From: Isoetes taiwanensis
Taxonomy: Eukaryota; Streptophyta; Lycopodiopsida; Isoetales; Isoetaceae
NCBI GenBank assembly: GCA_021234155.1
Contig: JAJEKV010000063.1
Coordinates: 186,001 to 250,000 of the forward strand
Direction of reading: 5' to 3'
Length of the DNA: 64,000 bases
Part shown: piece by piece, positions 1-13,116 of the stretch
How the letters are laid out: the number at the start of each line of letters is the position of its first letter
Numbering within the stretch: the first letter of the stretch is position 1
The notes under the pieces: generated by a model
Told to the model about the DNA's origin: nothing
The model's database searches: none
What the model saw: the letters and a program-made list of their open reading frames with translations, nothing else
Position numbers and translations under genes: made by a program

Positions 1-1022
1 TAGGCTAACCATCAAATATCAACAAAGCAAGTAGAAGAATGCAATGAATCATGCACTGCATCTAGGGCCATTGTGAAAAACAGCCAATCTTCCTTTGTAC
101 CCTGAGCAAAATGCTGGCTTGGCTGGATGAGATGGATACATAAAAGAATAATGATTGGTTTAGATGAACTTTTGGTTTGCATGGCTCCATAGCATGACAG
201 AGGTCCTCCATGTCAGCCTCAACTTAAAACACCAATGGGACCGAACTTCAAATCTGGTGCTCCATCCTCATCCCCCATAACCATTAATTCTAATTCAACG
301 ATTTTTAGGAAGGCTGATATTTTTAGGCGGATGAATGCTAAACTGCAAAACATAAGAGAAAAAAAATCCAAGAAAACTTTTTGGTCAATGTTTTTCAGTT
401 AGTTTTAGTTGAGCCATCGGAAATGGTCCCATAGAGACACATTGAATAATCTAGACATCTGGCTGTGTCCCCATTACACTATTCTTACACTATTCTTGCG
501 GTTTCCTATGGCTACCTTCCCTTACCACGTCATCAAAGCTCGGGACACATTTCAGCAGCCATTCCCACTGACTCAATTTTGAACCGAAAGCACCAATCAA
601 GAATAAGATTATCGCAAGAAGATAAAGAAGCACAGGTAAGCAGGTCACCTGTGCCATATAGATAAAAACTCAGTCCATCCAAGGCAATAGGAACAACCAA
701 TTTTCTGTCTGGATTTGCCACGAGGCACAGCGAAGCCCTTGAATCCGGTAATGGGAATACGCCCCAAAGAAAACTTGTACTCATTTCCATATGTGATGAG
801 TATACATTCTATTTTCTTGGCATGGTCCCCTGTTTGTGTTTGCTATACATTACATTTGAAAACTTCTTTTCAGTAATGTATTTTCATCATGAATTTGAAT
901 GCAGAATCTTCTGGGGCTTGTCTAACAGGTTAATTTATGCCGCCTGCCTATTGGGGCAACAAGACCAGAAATCAAATCTTCAATGTGGTCTTGCAGAGGC
1001 AGGGGCTTGCATGCAAATCAAA
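1..1022. other. 3' flank of PPR gene copy A, no gene seen
   Basis: Lies downstream of the minus-strand PPR gene and is duplicated at 17,041-18,060. Short open frames here occur in both copies but show no family motif and differ between copies by indels. It may include the 3' untranslated region of the PPR transcript. Confidence 0.5.
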
Positions 1023-4000
1023 TTACCACATATCCCCACAAGAGCACAAGCCATCTCTGAAATGATGGGTCCACTTGCTCTCTCGAAGAACGATCTCCCT
1101 TCTTTCGATCCTCGATATTACTTTACTTGCACTATGACAGTCAGTGCACATTCTCAAGTTTTTTTGCTCATACGTAGTGTTTGTCCTTAGGGTGTATGAA
1201 GGGCCCAAAGGCTATGGCCAATTCTCAGCATGTCCACACAATGCTATTTCTTTTCGGAATCAGAAACTGGTTTCAAAACAACATCCAGATTTGGCAGGTA
1301 CCCTTCTCCTTCATCGTGAAGCCAAACTTTCTAACATGGCAGAGATTTCATCAGTTTGGCGGTCACCAACCACAAACTCCATATCTCCTTATTCACCTCT
1401 ATTAAAACTCTCCCAGGTTTCTTCTTTTGCCCCTGCAAGTTTTCTCAGCTCTTCCATTCTATTTGCATCAACCCACATACCAGCTCCTGCATAAATGTTT
1501 GCCATAAGGACATATGGAGCAGCATTTCCAGAGTTCATTTGAACTAGTTTCTGAAAGCATCTTAATCTTAGGTCCACTTCCCATAACTTCTGCAAGCACT
1601 AAGAAATGCAGTCCATGCTTCCCTCGCATGGACGATATATGGTATTGTTTGTAGCAATTTCTCTGCCTCACACAAGCACCCAGAACGAGAGAAGATGTCA
1701 ACCATGCTATTATAGTGATCTCTTGTTGGTTCTATGTGATAATCTCCTCTCATCATTTCAAAGTATTCCTGACCTTGGGCAACCAGGCCAGCCGACTACA
1801 CGCAGTAAGGAGACACATAAAAGTAACATCATCTGGCTTTATACCATGTACTTGCATGCCAGAAAACATTCTATTGCCATGTCGGTCTCATCATTCATGC
1901 TATATCCTCCTATCATTGCATTCCATGTCACAATATTCGATGGGGTAACCTGTCAAAGACGCCCCGTGCCTCTGGAAGAAAACCACTTTTGGCATACATA
2001 TCAACCAAAGCAGTGCCAACAAAAGACTCCTTGGCCATGCCCTTTTTTATAACCTGATAATGCAGCTCTAGACCCTTTTCTATGGCCCCTATACTTCCAC
2101 AAGCTTTCAAACAGGAAGCAAAAGTAAAAAGGATCTGGGGACAATCCTTCCTAATTGCATCTGTTCAAAGAGCTGCAACGCTTTTTAGCCATAACCATGT
2201 TCAGCATATCCTACAATCATCGTGGTCCATGATACAGCATCTCGATTTGGCAGATATCCAAACATCCTCTGACCCTCTGCAAGTGATGCACATTTGGCAT
2301 AAACGTCTATCAAAGCATTAACAACCAAGACATCTCTCCAGACCTCTTTTGTAATGCTTTCGCATGTATTTCCCGGGCTTTGTCAATGGCATTTAAAATA
2401 CCACAAGCTTTCAAGCTACAAACAAATGTTACAGCATTTGGAGACACGGCACACAATTTCATGCGATCAAAGTACTCCAGTGCCCTCGAACAAAATCCCT
2501 GTTCTACATATCCTGCAATGAGTGCATTCCATGACACAACATCACGAACCGGCAGACTCTCAAACACCTCTAGTGCCTCTACAAGTGAGCCAGATTTAGC
2601 ATACATGTCAATCAATGTGTTAGCAACAAACAGATCACTTTCTATCGCCAACTTCTTAATTTCAATGTGCATCTCACGGCCCTTATCTATAGCTCCTATG
2701 CAGGAACAAGCTTTCAGGACACAGACAAATGTGATGGCATTTGGTGAGTTACCTGCCATCCGCATGCAGTCAAAACATTCTAACGCTTCCCTCCCAAGGC
2801 CATTTTCAGCATAAGCTGCAAGTATTGTATTCCAGGATATAACATCTCGCTTTGGCAGTTTGTCAAATACTTCCCGTGCCTGTACAAGATAGCCACATCT
2901 GGCATACATGTCGATCAAAGTATTCCCCAGAATTAAATCATACTCAAATTTGTCTTGTTCAAGTTTGATGTGTATTTTGTGGCCCTTGTCTATTGCACCT
3001 ATGCTCCCGCAAGCTTTTAAACTGCAAATAAAGGTGACAATATTTGGAGACACTCCCTCAAATTGCATTAGCTCAAAGCATTCCAATGCTTCTAAAGCAT
3101 GCTCATTTTCGGCATAGCCTGCAATCAGCGCATTCCATGACACAACATCTCGAACTGGAAGCATATTGAACACTTCCCTTGCCTCTACTATTGACCCACA
3201 TTTGGCATACATATCAATTAGAGTGTTACCAATCGAAATAGCACCTTGAAATCCTTTTTTTATAACCTCAGAGTGTATTTCCCGGCCTTTATGAACTCCC
3301 AGGCTATTACAAGCCTTCAAACAGCAAATAAATGTGACTGTATTTGGGGAAATGCCTTCCAGATGCATCTCTTCATAACATTTCAGTGCATCTTGATCAA
3401 GCCCATTTTCAGCATATCCTGAGATCATTGTAGTCCAAGTGACAACCCCACGACATGGTAGCCTGTCAAATGTCATTCGCGCATCATCAAGTGAGCCACA
3501 TTTAATGTACATGTCAATCAAAGCACTGCCAACAAAAACATCTTTTTCGTAACCTTTCTCTTGTACCTTCTTTCGTATATTTCTACCCTCGTCAATGGAT
3601 CTTATACTGCTACAAGCTTTTAAGCTATAAATAAATGTGACAGGATTTGGAGAAATGCCGTCTGTTTGCATCTCTTCAAAGCATTTCAATGCTTCAAAAC
3701 CAAGTCCATTTTCAACATATCCTGCAATTAGTGTAGTCCATGAGACAACATTTCGGACAGGCAACAACATGAGAACCTCTCGGGCTTCTGAAAGTAACCC
3801 ATGTTTCGCATACATGTCAATTAGGACATTACCAACAAGAACATCTCTATCAAGTCCCTTTTCGGCAATTTCCACGTGCATTTCACGGCCTTTGTCTATG
3901 GCCCCCATGCTGCTGCAAGCTTTCAAGACACAAACAAAAGTTGCAGCATTTGGGAACACACCTCCAAGTCGCATCTGTTCAAAACACTTCAGTGCATCCT

Positions 4001-4584
4001 GTCCTGATCCGTAGTTAGCATATCCATTGATTAATGCTGTCCATGAAACCACATTTCTATGGGGCAACTTGTCAAAAACTTCTTGTGCCTCAACGAGTGA
4101 TGCACATAGCATACATGTCTACTAAGGCGCTGCCAATGAAGACATCGGATTCAAGCCCAGTTTCTTGAATCTTAGCATGAAATTTCCGACCTCTTTCAAT
4201 GTCATTTGTCCTAGCACATGCCCCAGTAAAGCTGTAAAAAGTATAACAACTGGGATGCACATCATCTTCTTGCATTTTCTGATACAGATTGAATGCATCC
4301 CGTAATTGTCCAGTTTCCATGTATCCTTTTATAAGAGAAGTCCAAGAGTGTTCATCCCGATAAACTAAACTGTGAAAAGCCTCATGAGCATTGGAGATGT
4401 TCCCACATGCAACAAGCATAGGCACAATGTGATTTCCTATAGTTTGATGGGCGTCCAGCCCATTCTCGCAAATGTGTCCATGTAAGCTGCTTGCACATTC
4501 TAAGCTTCTTTTCTTACCATATTTCTGCAAGGTGCATACAATGTCCGGAACACAAGACTGCATCGAAACCCGTATTCCAGCCAT
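1023..4584 (-). pseudogene. PPR-DYW editing factor, copy A, frameshifted
   Basis: Encodes a PLS-class PPR protein, a family that binds organelle RNA and edits C to U. Reading starts at the ATG at 4,584 (MAGIRVSMQS). A 2-base deletion near 4,105, just after the motif SALVDMYA, breaks the first frame. The next frame, 4,112-2,310, is 600 codons of PLS repeats (recurring SWNALIAGYAENG, NTLIDMYAKCGS). From about 2,340 to 1,023 several indels scatter the last repeats and the E and DYW parts over different frames, ending in CSCGDMW at 1,023. Intronless. Copy B (18,061-21,626) is intact exactly where copy A is broken at the C-terminal end. Either a decaying duplicate or a real gene with residual consensus errors in homopolymers; I cannot tell which. 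Confidence 0.85.
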
Positions 4585-5914
4585 GAAATTCCACCCAGGA
4601 ACCTAATTTAGACATACTTCACGACCATTATTTAGTCTGCTTCGAATCACACAATTAAAATTGCTATCGGAGTTGCCAGTCTGCATAAGATGTCCACATC
4701 GATGGTTCCATGCGAAGAGAATATGCATCCTAAAAAAATGGGTGTCAAACAACGAGATTGAACGAAAGTTACAACCATTCTGAGTCTGAAAGTACCGTTG
4801 GATCTTTGCTTGGAAAAAAATTTCTTCGTGACCATCATGCCTGTGCAGATCAACCTTCGCTTATAATAAGCTAATCTTGGCATGCCCTTCGGCATAGCTC
4901 TGCTGCTACCCTGGGGTTATATACGGAAGGTAACAAGGACCTAGAGACCACTTCAATACCTCTAGTCCCAAGCATACTTCCCTTAAACACATTCAAACAG
5001 GATGGCTTCAATACCTGTTACCAGGTCTAAAATTTGTTTTGTGGTTTAGAGTGGACGTTCTTCCATGGCTGTTATAAGTAGGTGAGGACCTTGCATGTTG
5101 TTTTAGGTTTTTTTTATTTTTATAGCATAATGTTACTCCAACATGGAGATGCTTTGGTTGGGAAGAAAAAACAAAAAAGTTAAAAAACATTGGAACTTCA
5201 GAAATAACATCCCATTAAGTATACCACAAATCCCCATGACAACAAATTTTCAAAAAAAAAAATTCATTACAAAATGCGGCCGACAAGACGCGACCTCCAA
5301 ACACCCGGTCGACAAAGACATGGGTGCGGCTTCAAACCCTAAAACTATGCGGTCATAAGAGCTTGCAGACCTATCCTTGCAGATCTATCCTCTGAGCAGA
5401 AAGCCCATCAAGCAAATCTTGTTCTTCAAATTTTGGGGCAGCTCTGGCATTATCTGAAACGTGTTGCTTGCATTTTCTAAATCACTGCACCGGCTACATA
5501 TTTAGTATGGCATTGCAAATAAATAAAATAATTCTTCAACTGTATTCGGGGGATAATATCAGAATGGATAATTCTATGCAGCTTTAGTTTCTGAACCTCG
5601 GGATAATTAATTCCTCTCAACACCTTGCAAAAAGAAATGATCACTTTTCTCTTCTTGCTTTATGCCTCCGGTTTGCCTCTACGTTTGTATATGCTCTCTA
5701 CTTTGTTTTTCAGCCACATATACCATATAAATTTTCTTATTTCCTTGCCAAAAAGTCTACAATGTTTTTAATTTGTTTCAACCGTCACCATTTACATGTC
5801 GTCATTATTTACATCAACAGCATCTTAGTGGCATATAAAGATTGCAGCATCTTGCTTCCATAATTACATAATCCGCAATTCCATAAAAGATCTGAACCGC
5901 GCTCTGATATCAAT
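4585..5914. other. 5' flank of PPR copy A; primer-binding-site-like motif at its end
   Basis: Upstream side of the minus-strand PPR gene, duplicated at 21,627-22,947. No protein family motif is visible. At 5,900-5,914 the minus strand reads like a retrotransposon primer binding site (TTGATATCAGAGC, close to the initiator-Met tRNA complement), directly next to the LTR that follows. The promoter of the PPR gene should lie here but no convincing TATA box was identified. Confidence 0.5.
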
Positions 5915-6377
5915 TGGTATGATTTATGGATTTGGATTTTTGAACATCCTTAGATTATTGAATATACATATAAACAATAGATCTTTGACCAATCTAAAAC
6001 ACAATACAGAACAATTGCTATGATACAGTACTTAACTACCCAACCGGATCCACCTCCGAAAGGCTATACTGGCAAAGCTACACATTGGCTTAACTGGCTC
6101 CTGATCACCACTGCTAAACCGCAGTCTCCGATCAGAAGGGAAAATTACTAGGCTTCTGGATAAGAAAGGCTTATAGAGAATAATCTGTGTGCAAGCTCTT
6201 TTTTTCATCTCCAAAGCGGTTCTTTGCTACATTGGATCACCGGTTCGGGCCTCTCCGTCTCGATCAGATCTACAACGATAATCGCTTCCTTTAAACATTT
6301 GGTTGGCTACTATCCCCACCTTCTCTATGGCCGTTAGTCTGTAGTGAATAGGCTGCTGGTCCCAGGTGTTCCCAACA
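5915..6377 (-). mobile_element. Copia-type LTR remnant, copy A
   Basis: On the minus strand this 463-bp block begins TGTTGGGAACACC, ends in CATACCA and is followed by a Met-tRNA-like primer binding site (TTGATATCAGAGC). That is the usual layout of a plant copia 5' LTR. No gag or pol and no second LTR were found nearby, so only an LTR and the start of the leader remain. The same block is duplicated at 22,948-23,411. Confidence 0.65.
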
Positions 6378-6410
6378 ATTAGTAGTCTCCCCCATTTATA
6401 GTCTTAATTC

Positions 6411-6886
6411 GGTGACAACCATATGGATATTCATATCATACGAACATTATACTTGTATATACAAAAGATGGTCGTCACATGGATGCAAAAGGGTAGTTGC
6501 ACAGGACAAGGTTTGAACTTGCAATCTTCTAGTTGCAAACCACACACCTTTGCCAAGTACGCTACCAATACTTGTTAAAGACATTTCCTCATAATTCTAG
6601 AACATACATGCATGTGCGACACTTGGCGTGATCTCATATATTGGAGTGGCACGATCCTGACCATTGGCCTAGATATATAAGGAGGCACCTCCTTCTTGTA
6701 GAACTATTCCAGTTCAACGCTAGGCTTGAGCCTTCTAGGCATATGTCTCGTGTTCCTGCTTGCCTTCGAGCCATTGTACCCTTGATTCCTGTTCATATAT
6801 TAGATTTTTGCCGATCTTGGCGTATTTCTTTCGTATTTCTTGCATATTTTCGATATTTTCCCTTGTTTTTGTGTAGGTTCATGACA
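6411..6886 (+). mobile_element. Gypsy LTR, copy A
   Basis: Matches, in reverse orientation, the two LTRs of the full gypsy element at 38,782-39,286 and 49,465-49,984. It ends in GTTCATGACA. A TATATAAGG box followed by AGGCACCTCC lies at about 6,674-6,690. A tRNA-like segment with A- and B-box-like motifs sits at about 6,505-6,575 on the minus strand. Its gag follows on the same strand. Duplicated at 23,445-23,921. Confidence 0.8.
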
Positions 6887-6968
6887 ATTTGAACTGGAAT
6901 CCCTTACCAGTTCTTGCCTGCTCTGATCCTAAGCATTGCTTTATACATATTGGGTTGTTCTTGTCTCT

Positions 6969-8063
6969 ATGGAGGAAGTTTCATCCTTATTACACCAGGT
7001 CCATCAACTTGTTCAAGTATGCCAGCAGTTATAGTTGGATAACATGGAGCTCTAGGAATGGGTAGCTTCTCGTGAGGCAGCCTCTAGCTCAGGGAGGGGA
7101 TCATCAGAGCCTAAGATTAGCCTGGCAAAAAAATTTGATGGCACTAGATCCAAGCTCCGAGGTTTTTTCAATCAGATTTGGCTCGTTATTCGGCTCCACC
7201 CTCACAGGTACCCTACAGATCAGGAACAGGTCGGACTAGTTGACTCTCCTCTTTCTGGGTCAGCCTTGAGTTGGTTTGTTCCCCTACTAGAGAAAGGGGC
7301 TCCCGAGTTGCAAAATTTTGCTGCGTTTACTGCTGAACTTAAGGCATGTTTTGGAGACACCGATGGCAATGCACAGCAGTAACCAAGCTTGGCAACCTCA
7401 GGCAAGGTTCTTGTCCACCTTTAGTTTATGCTTCTGAGTTTTGACAGATTGCCATAGATACAGTCTGGGAAGATGCGGCTCTTCGGGACTGTTTTCGAAG
7501 AGGGCTCCATGAGGATGTAAACGATATGTTATCTTCTTATCGTGATACGAAGATAAATTCAATTCTCAAAACCAGCAAGCAAAAGAGAAACACTAAAAGA
7601 AAGCCCCATCTGGGTGTCTCCACTAAACAACACAATATACAATAAGGTCGCTTGAAGAAAGAACCGACAAGTGGAGAAACACAGAGATGAGCTGATGAAG
7701 ATGAAAAGGAAGAAATGTAGTATATATGCGAGAAAAACCTAACTACCAAGGGAGTCTAACTAACTAAAGGTAGCAATGGTTTCGAGAATTACATTTGTTG
7801 ACTATGGAGGATCCCAGAACCTTAGACGAAGCTATAAAGTTTGTGGTTCGTTGTGATAACTGACTTTTTGAGCGTAGGCAAGAAAGACGAAATTAGCACA
7901 TTTCTATACTTCCCCAAGCTCCAAAGAATCACAAAGAATTTTTGCACCACCCATCGTCCTCCTCGAATCGGTTGGCCCAAAGGCCTATGCAAATTGATGG
8001 TGTGGTTCGAGGGCCCTTGTCTATCATCTCGAGAAGCAATGCCAAGACCAACGGCCAACTGCC
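6969..8063 (+). pseudogene. Gypsy gag remnant, copy A, with inserted block
   Basis: Begins at ATG 6,969 with MEEVSSLLHQVHQL, matching the gag start of the full gypsy element (minus strand from 49,390). Gag-typical stretches follow (KFDGTRSKLRGFFNQ, LSWFVPLLEKG), interrupted by in-frame stops (for example after VCQQL). About 265 bp of unrelated, A-rich sequence (roughly 7,533-7,798) is inserted where the intact gag runs straight through. Gag then resumes with MEDPRTLDEAIKF and stops just before the zinc knuckle, where the inverted-repeat locus begins. No protease or polymerase remains. Confidence 0.8.
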
Positions 8064-8065
8064 TC

Positions 8066-9822
8066 TGAGGGATTTTTATAGCCAATACTTTAGAAATTTT
8101 CTAGGTCCTATGAGGGAAACCAAGTATGTATCCCCGTTTTCCATTGATTTCTAATAAAGGAAGGGATCTTTATAGCTGATGTGTTAGAAATTTTTTATGC
8201 TCTATGTATCCCTATTTTCGATTGATTTTTAATAAACGACAATTTCAATTTGTAAACGGCCAAGCTCAACGGTATATCTCCAATGAACAGTGGCTTTAAT
8301 TCAATGAAGAGCATTGAATTTTTTCCATGAGGCATCTGGACAGGCAAAAGTAGAAGTCGTTGCCTTGGTAGATCTGGATTTAGGATTATACTTATCAAGA
8401 CACATTCCAACCATGACCATAGGAAGCTCTATCACCGCAAATCTCATTGTGAAACTACATTTTGAAGATTGGAGCTAAGGATGAATACCATATAGATGAA
8501 TGTAGAATTATAAATTCATAGACTTTGTAGAGGCTTTGTAATGAATTTTTTCCAATTTGTTTCCCTGCTGCTGTATACATGATGCCAATAATTGTGCAGT
8601 AAATTTGTCAAAAGTTTTTACAATTATGAAACTACTTGTGAAGCAATTCGGGGCAGATGTCGATAAGAACAAAGGACAGAATATTGAGAAACCGAAAATG
8701 GTTATTTATATATGAAAGGAATGGTTACATATGGAGCCTGGATTTTGGATTTTGGATGATTTAGACGGAAACCACAAACGATTATATAGACCTTTATCTA
8801 TGAAATACCAGTAAACATCGGGGAAAACATCGTCTGATTATGAGCAGCTAAATTCGATGAGCCAGTTTAGAGATCTTCTTATATTTTACCAGTAGCTTTT
8901 GCACTTTCTATTGTGCTATCAATGTCGAGAATCTGTAAGAGTCGTTGAAGCTTGCATAGGTCGATGGATAGCTTACTCAAATAATACCAAACATCTAAGA
9001 GTTCTTTTGTGTTCTCCGATGCGTGGTTTCTAAGCTCTCGTATTGGCGTTGTTCTTTGGGCGGGTGGAGTGACAATGATATGGATGGCATCTTCTTGAGG
9101 AGTTCCCCCTTTTCTCTTGGCCATTTAGCCCGCAGCGGAGTGCGGTATGATCTTATTATGGAGCCATCTACATTTACGTGAAGATTTGTTGGTGTAACCC
9201 GCAACCGCGATTTTGGCTCGAAAAGCATGTGGACGATTAGGGGGCAAGCGGAATATTTAGATTAAAAAATAAAATGAAACAGTGTATTAGGAATGCTACC
9301 TGCAGCGAATGACATTCTGTTGAGTATCGTGCTTGTACGCTGGCCGTTGTTGATTTAGATGGAGTCATTTTATGGAGAGACCATGTTATAGATAGACTAG
9401 TTTTGGTTAACTGTTTGTTATCTGTCAGCTCATTATTACATTTTTGGCAATGGATACACGTATACACGAGAATTGTGTGTTTGTTTGGACGCATGGACAC
9501 ATGTGAGTGTTTACAACACGTATCGGTCATAGTTTGTTGGTTGTTATTCATGTAGAAACATTTGTAGTTGTTTAGAACATGTGTCATCCATGAACTATTT
9601 GTCGTCATGGCATACTTAATGAACATGTGGTAGTAAAGTGAGCTTGGAACTCGTGTTAGATTTGATTGGAAAGTGGCTTTGGCATTAAGTAAAGTAGAGA
9701 AACTGGTTGGTAAGTATTGTGATGCAAAGGGAAGGTTACGCGGAAAAGGTGATAGTATACATAGTGAAAATAAAGGCGGGAGGGAAAGAGGAGTGCACGA
9801 GCAAAAAAATGCAAAAAAACGA
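8066..9822. repeat. Left arm of a large inverted repeat
   Basis: This 1.76 kb arm is the reverse complement of 13,117-14,821, nearly identical at the outer ends (roughly 97 percent over the first 250 bases, estimated by eye). It starts TGAGGGATTTTTATAGCC and ends near GCACGAGCAAAAAAATGC. It carries a conserved reading frame (see 8,879-9,124). No target-site duplication was found outside the arms, so whether these are transposon termini is open. Confidence 0.9.
8879..9124 (-). CDS. Unknown small protein segment in the left inverted-repeat arm
   Basis: An 81-residue frame (MAKRKGGTPQEDAIHII to STIESAKATGKI). The same protein text, with a few substitutions, is encoded in the right arm (13,647-13,970). 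The segment from ATTPIRELRN through SKLSIDLCKLQRL looks like a helical region. I do not recognise the family. Matching frames in both arms may simply reflect recent arm duplication, but the codon-like appearance suggests an exon captured from a host gene. Function unknown. Confidence 0.35.
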   Translation of the reverse strand: MAKRKGGTPQEDAIHIIVTPPAQRTTPIRELRNHASENTKELLDVWYYLSKLSIDLCKLQRLLQILDIDSTIESAKATGKI

Positions 9823-9823
9823 G

Positions 9824-10283
9824 TGAAAATGGCCTTGGGAGGGAAGCATTAGAATGTTTTGACTACATACAGATGGCAGGTAACTCACCAAATGCCATCA
9901 CATTTGTCTGTGTCACGAAAAGCTTGTTCTGCATAGGAGCTATAGATAAGGGCGTGAGATGCACATTGAAATTAAGAAGTTGGCGATAGAAAGTGATCAG
10001 TTTGTTGCTAACACATTGATTGACATGTATGCTAAATCTGGCTCATTTGTAGAGGCACTAGAGGTGTTTGAGATTCTGCCAGTTCGTGATGTTGTGTCAT
10101 GGAATGCTCTCATTGCAGGATATGTAGAACATGGATTTTTTTCGAGAACCTTTGAGTACTTTGATCGCATGAAATTGTGTGTCGTGTCTCCAAATGCTGT
10201 AACATTTGTTTGTAGCTTGAAAGCTTGTGGTACCTTAAATGCCATTGACAAAGCCCGGGAAATACATGCGAGCATCACGAAGG
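9824..10283 (+). pseudogene. PPR gene fragment between the inverted-repeat arms
   Basis: About 460 bp equal, in reverse orientation, to an internal part of the PPR-DYW genes (about 19,390-19,850 of copy B). It begins inside a repeat at GAAAATGGCCTTGGGA and ends within the sequence for REIHASITK. The frame MHIEIKKLAIESDQF to DKAREIHASITK is open from 9,959; upstream the frame is broken by a stop and small indels. It touches the inner end of the left arm. No promoter or start of its own. This is a captured or duplicated fragment, not a gene. Confidence 0.92.
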
Positions 10284-13116
10284 ACTCATGTAAAAGAAGC
10301 TTTTGAAATGAAAATGGAATAAGCATGAACTAATTTACTTGTTGCATGCTTCTTGTATTCTCGCATAAGAGAGAATACAGGAATGTTTGGAAAGAAATGG
10401 AACAAACATAAGTAATCGTTGAAGCCCAAAAATGTGCTAGATTTTGTGTAAGTGGAATCAACTATCTAATATGCTCTATCAAAGTTCAAACTGTGTTATT
10501 AAAGAATACAATGACCAATGAATGTATTGTTAAGAATGGACTCATTCTTGAGATTGAAACTAATCAATTCCTTGCTTTCTATAGTAGCCCTTTTAGAAAA
10601 GACCCGTAAAAATATCCATTGAAGAAAGGGCATCTTGAGAAATATGAAATTCTTGGAGGAAAGAAAAAGCACAAATTTTTACAAGGCTAATACATTGATC
10701 AAGGGCTTCTCATGATTTTAAAAGAACTCGTGGGCATTTGGTAAACTATAACATTAAGGGCATGGGAGTTTTTTCCAAAGAAGAAGGGAGATGAGATGAT
10801 ACCAAAAGAATAATGTGAGCATCTACATTTGAAGACTTTGTTTTGTCTTGTAGCACATTTTAGAGTCGACTTTGACTCTTCAGAACATTCCCTAAGATTC
10901 CAACCTGGTACGCAATAGGAAACTGTTGATTGCCCAATGATTGGCCAATGCTATTTTAAAAAGACCCAATGGTTCAGATTGAAAGAATAAGGATACACAA
11001 ACTGGATAGAAACACTATTATTTTACTATTTGAAACTAAACAATGGACAAACAATATAAGTACAAACAAACCGGATATATTAACAATTGAAGCATCTGCA
11101 TATCACCTCCACATTGAGACATGCAGGTGGATTTAGGAGGTATACGAGGATAGGCTCTATCAGTGTTGCCAACTAGAAGTCATTGATGATGAAAATATCA
11201 TGCCCTTTAGAATTGTTTGGCGTCCAATCATATCGGGGCACGCTATGTGAGTTGGTTCCACCTAACTAGCTGCTACATCTGCTGCTCAATGGGGTTACTG
11301 GGATCATATCTTCAAGAGATCGTGGATATGTGCACTTAGATGTGTCCTTCGGTATGGCATTGAAATGTATCCTCATACATCATTGTACAATTTGTCAGCA
11401 TGCTTATTATTGTAACGTTCCTAACCGACATGCCCTTAGCCAACTGGGCAAAACCGTTTAGACGTTTATGAGTAGTAGCTGGTGTCTCGAGAATGCGAGA
11501 CAAAGGTCTACTTCCGGGCGGTCTTCATGGGTCCGTTACAACAATCTCCCCACTAGAACTATGCTCATCCTCGAGCATCACAAACCATCCCATGGTGTCC
11601 AAGACCAAGTCATGATCTACTGTCCAACGGTATTCTAGATCATACTTGCCCCCATGGAGACTCGAACTCGAGCCTTGCTCTGATATCAAATGTAAAGTTC
11701 CTAATCAAGCACAATTTCATTATATATGGACTTTCTCTAAGTCCATATGCCTCCAAAATGAGCCCAAACTTTTAGAATATTGTGGTTTTTTTATTAGAAT
11801 GGCGCTTAAAATTCCGAAATCGTCTGCGAGATAGGTGAGACGGCAAGCGTTGTGTCCCGGAAAAGCGCCTTCATTATAGGTGGTGTTGCTAGTGAAGCCG
11901 GGTTTTGCAAATCTGCGCAGCCTAGATTCATATCGGGACACTCAGAATGGTTGAAACGAGGCATAGATATGGATTCACAATGGCCAGAAATCTTGAGTCC
12001 CATATTAGTGAGCCAATCTTAGCCCATGTGAATCGGTTGCGACTTGAGGTGCAAAAGCGAGATAAACGAAATGGAATAGAAGAAATCGATTACCCAAGTC
12101 ACGATGTTCCTCCATGGGGAAGGGTTGTCAAAGGAAAGCAATGAGGAAGATCACCTCAATAGAGTGGAGCTGGAGGCCTGCCTCATATCATTGAAACGCC
12201 ATATTCTGGGACGGACAGAGCTTCAAGAGGCTGCTGAAAATGCAGGATGTTTGGCTGCACAACACGTTCAGACCGTTATTATAAGAAGGAAAAAAGGCAG
12301 CGTGAAGCTTTGGCAACCAAGCTCATCGTCAACACTCCTCACTCTCGGTCCAAGAATTGGATGACTGGCTGGATCTGTATAGCCGAAGTTACATTGATGA
12401 GTTCGATCTGGGGGATCTTATTCAGGTAGAACTGGGCATTGACTAAAACCTCGCTCTCTAGTATTATCTATTATCTATTCTGTTTGTGTTGAACTAACTG
12501 TGTCGAGGCATGATGTTTTCTTGGTTTTATCATCTATGTACTCCATCTATGTTCTCCATATATTTTGTTTATAAAATAATATTATTATATAGCATTATTA
12601 TGTATACAGAACTTCTAATAGATGGATAATAAAATCACTGATTCCGTATATCCATTCATCCTTTTTTCCTAATGAGATTTAAGATCCATTTTTTTATATT
12701 TTTCTACCGCACATATGCTAACGAAGCTTGGAAACATACGCATATAGCATAGATCTAATCAACGTCAACAACTAACTCACACACACATAAGAATTTTTCA
12801 TTATAGCATTATGTATACAGAACTTCTAATAGATGGATAATAAATTCACTAATTTCATATATCCATTCATCCTTATTTCCTAATGAGATTTAAGATCCAT
12901 TTTCTCATATTTTTCTATGTCATTTATCTGCACAAGTCAACAACTAACTCACACACACATAAGACAAATAATATTAACCTTCATTACTCGCTATACAATA
13001 GTTCACTATTTTATTCAAACAACATCGCTCAAGTATTATTCTCACTATCGAATTCAAAACTCTGCTAACAACAAAGGCAACCACATGTCATCATCGACAA
13101 CCGTATGTGTCACGTT
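10284..13116. other. Spacer of the inverted repeat, no gene seen
   Basis: A 2.8 kb spacer without a recognisable coding region. At about 11,640-11,720 it holds a primer-binding-site/LTR junction (GCTCTGATATCAAATGTAAAG), read on the minus strand as LTR end plus Met-tRNA-type primer site. A related string TGTAACGTTCCTAAC occurs at 11,414. At 12,590-12,960 a segment is directly duplicated (see separate entry). Short frames at 11,947-12,429 show no motif. Confidence 0.5.
12590..12962. repeat. Direct duplication of about 120 bp in the spacer
   Basis: The string TATGTATACAGAACTTCTAA and the following 100 or so bases occur at about 12,598 and again at about 12,808. The string CAACAACTAACTCACACACA occurs near 12,767 and 12,938. 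The two units are close but not identical. Confidence 0.75.

Larger units (their letters stand above)
1..8063. repeat. Segmental duplication, copy A (left part outside window)
   Basis: This stretch matches 17,041-25,093 in the same orientation almost base for base, with scattered single-base and short indel differences. The similarity starts at the first base of the window, so the true left border is outside it. It ends at about 8,063, right at the outer edge of the inverted-repeat locus. It contains the PPR gene copy A, a copia LTR remnant and a gypsy LTR with gag. Seen directly by comparing the two stretches; the direction of copying is unknown. Confidence 0.93.

Noticed and set aside
2380-4014. 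Plus-strand frames of 70-150 codons opposite the PPR gene copy A, and again at 18,165-21,055 opposite copy B
   Set aside because: They are antisense shadows of the PPR repeats; their periodic text mirrors the 35-residue repeats on the other strand.
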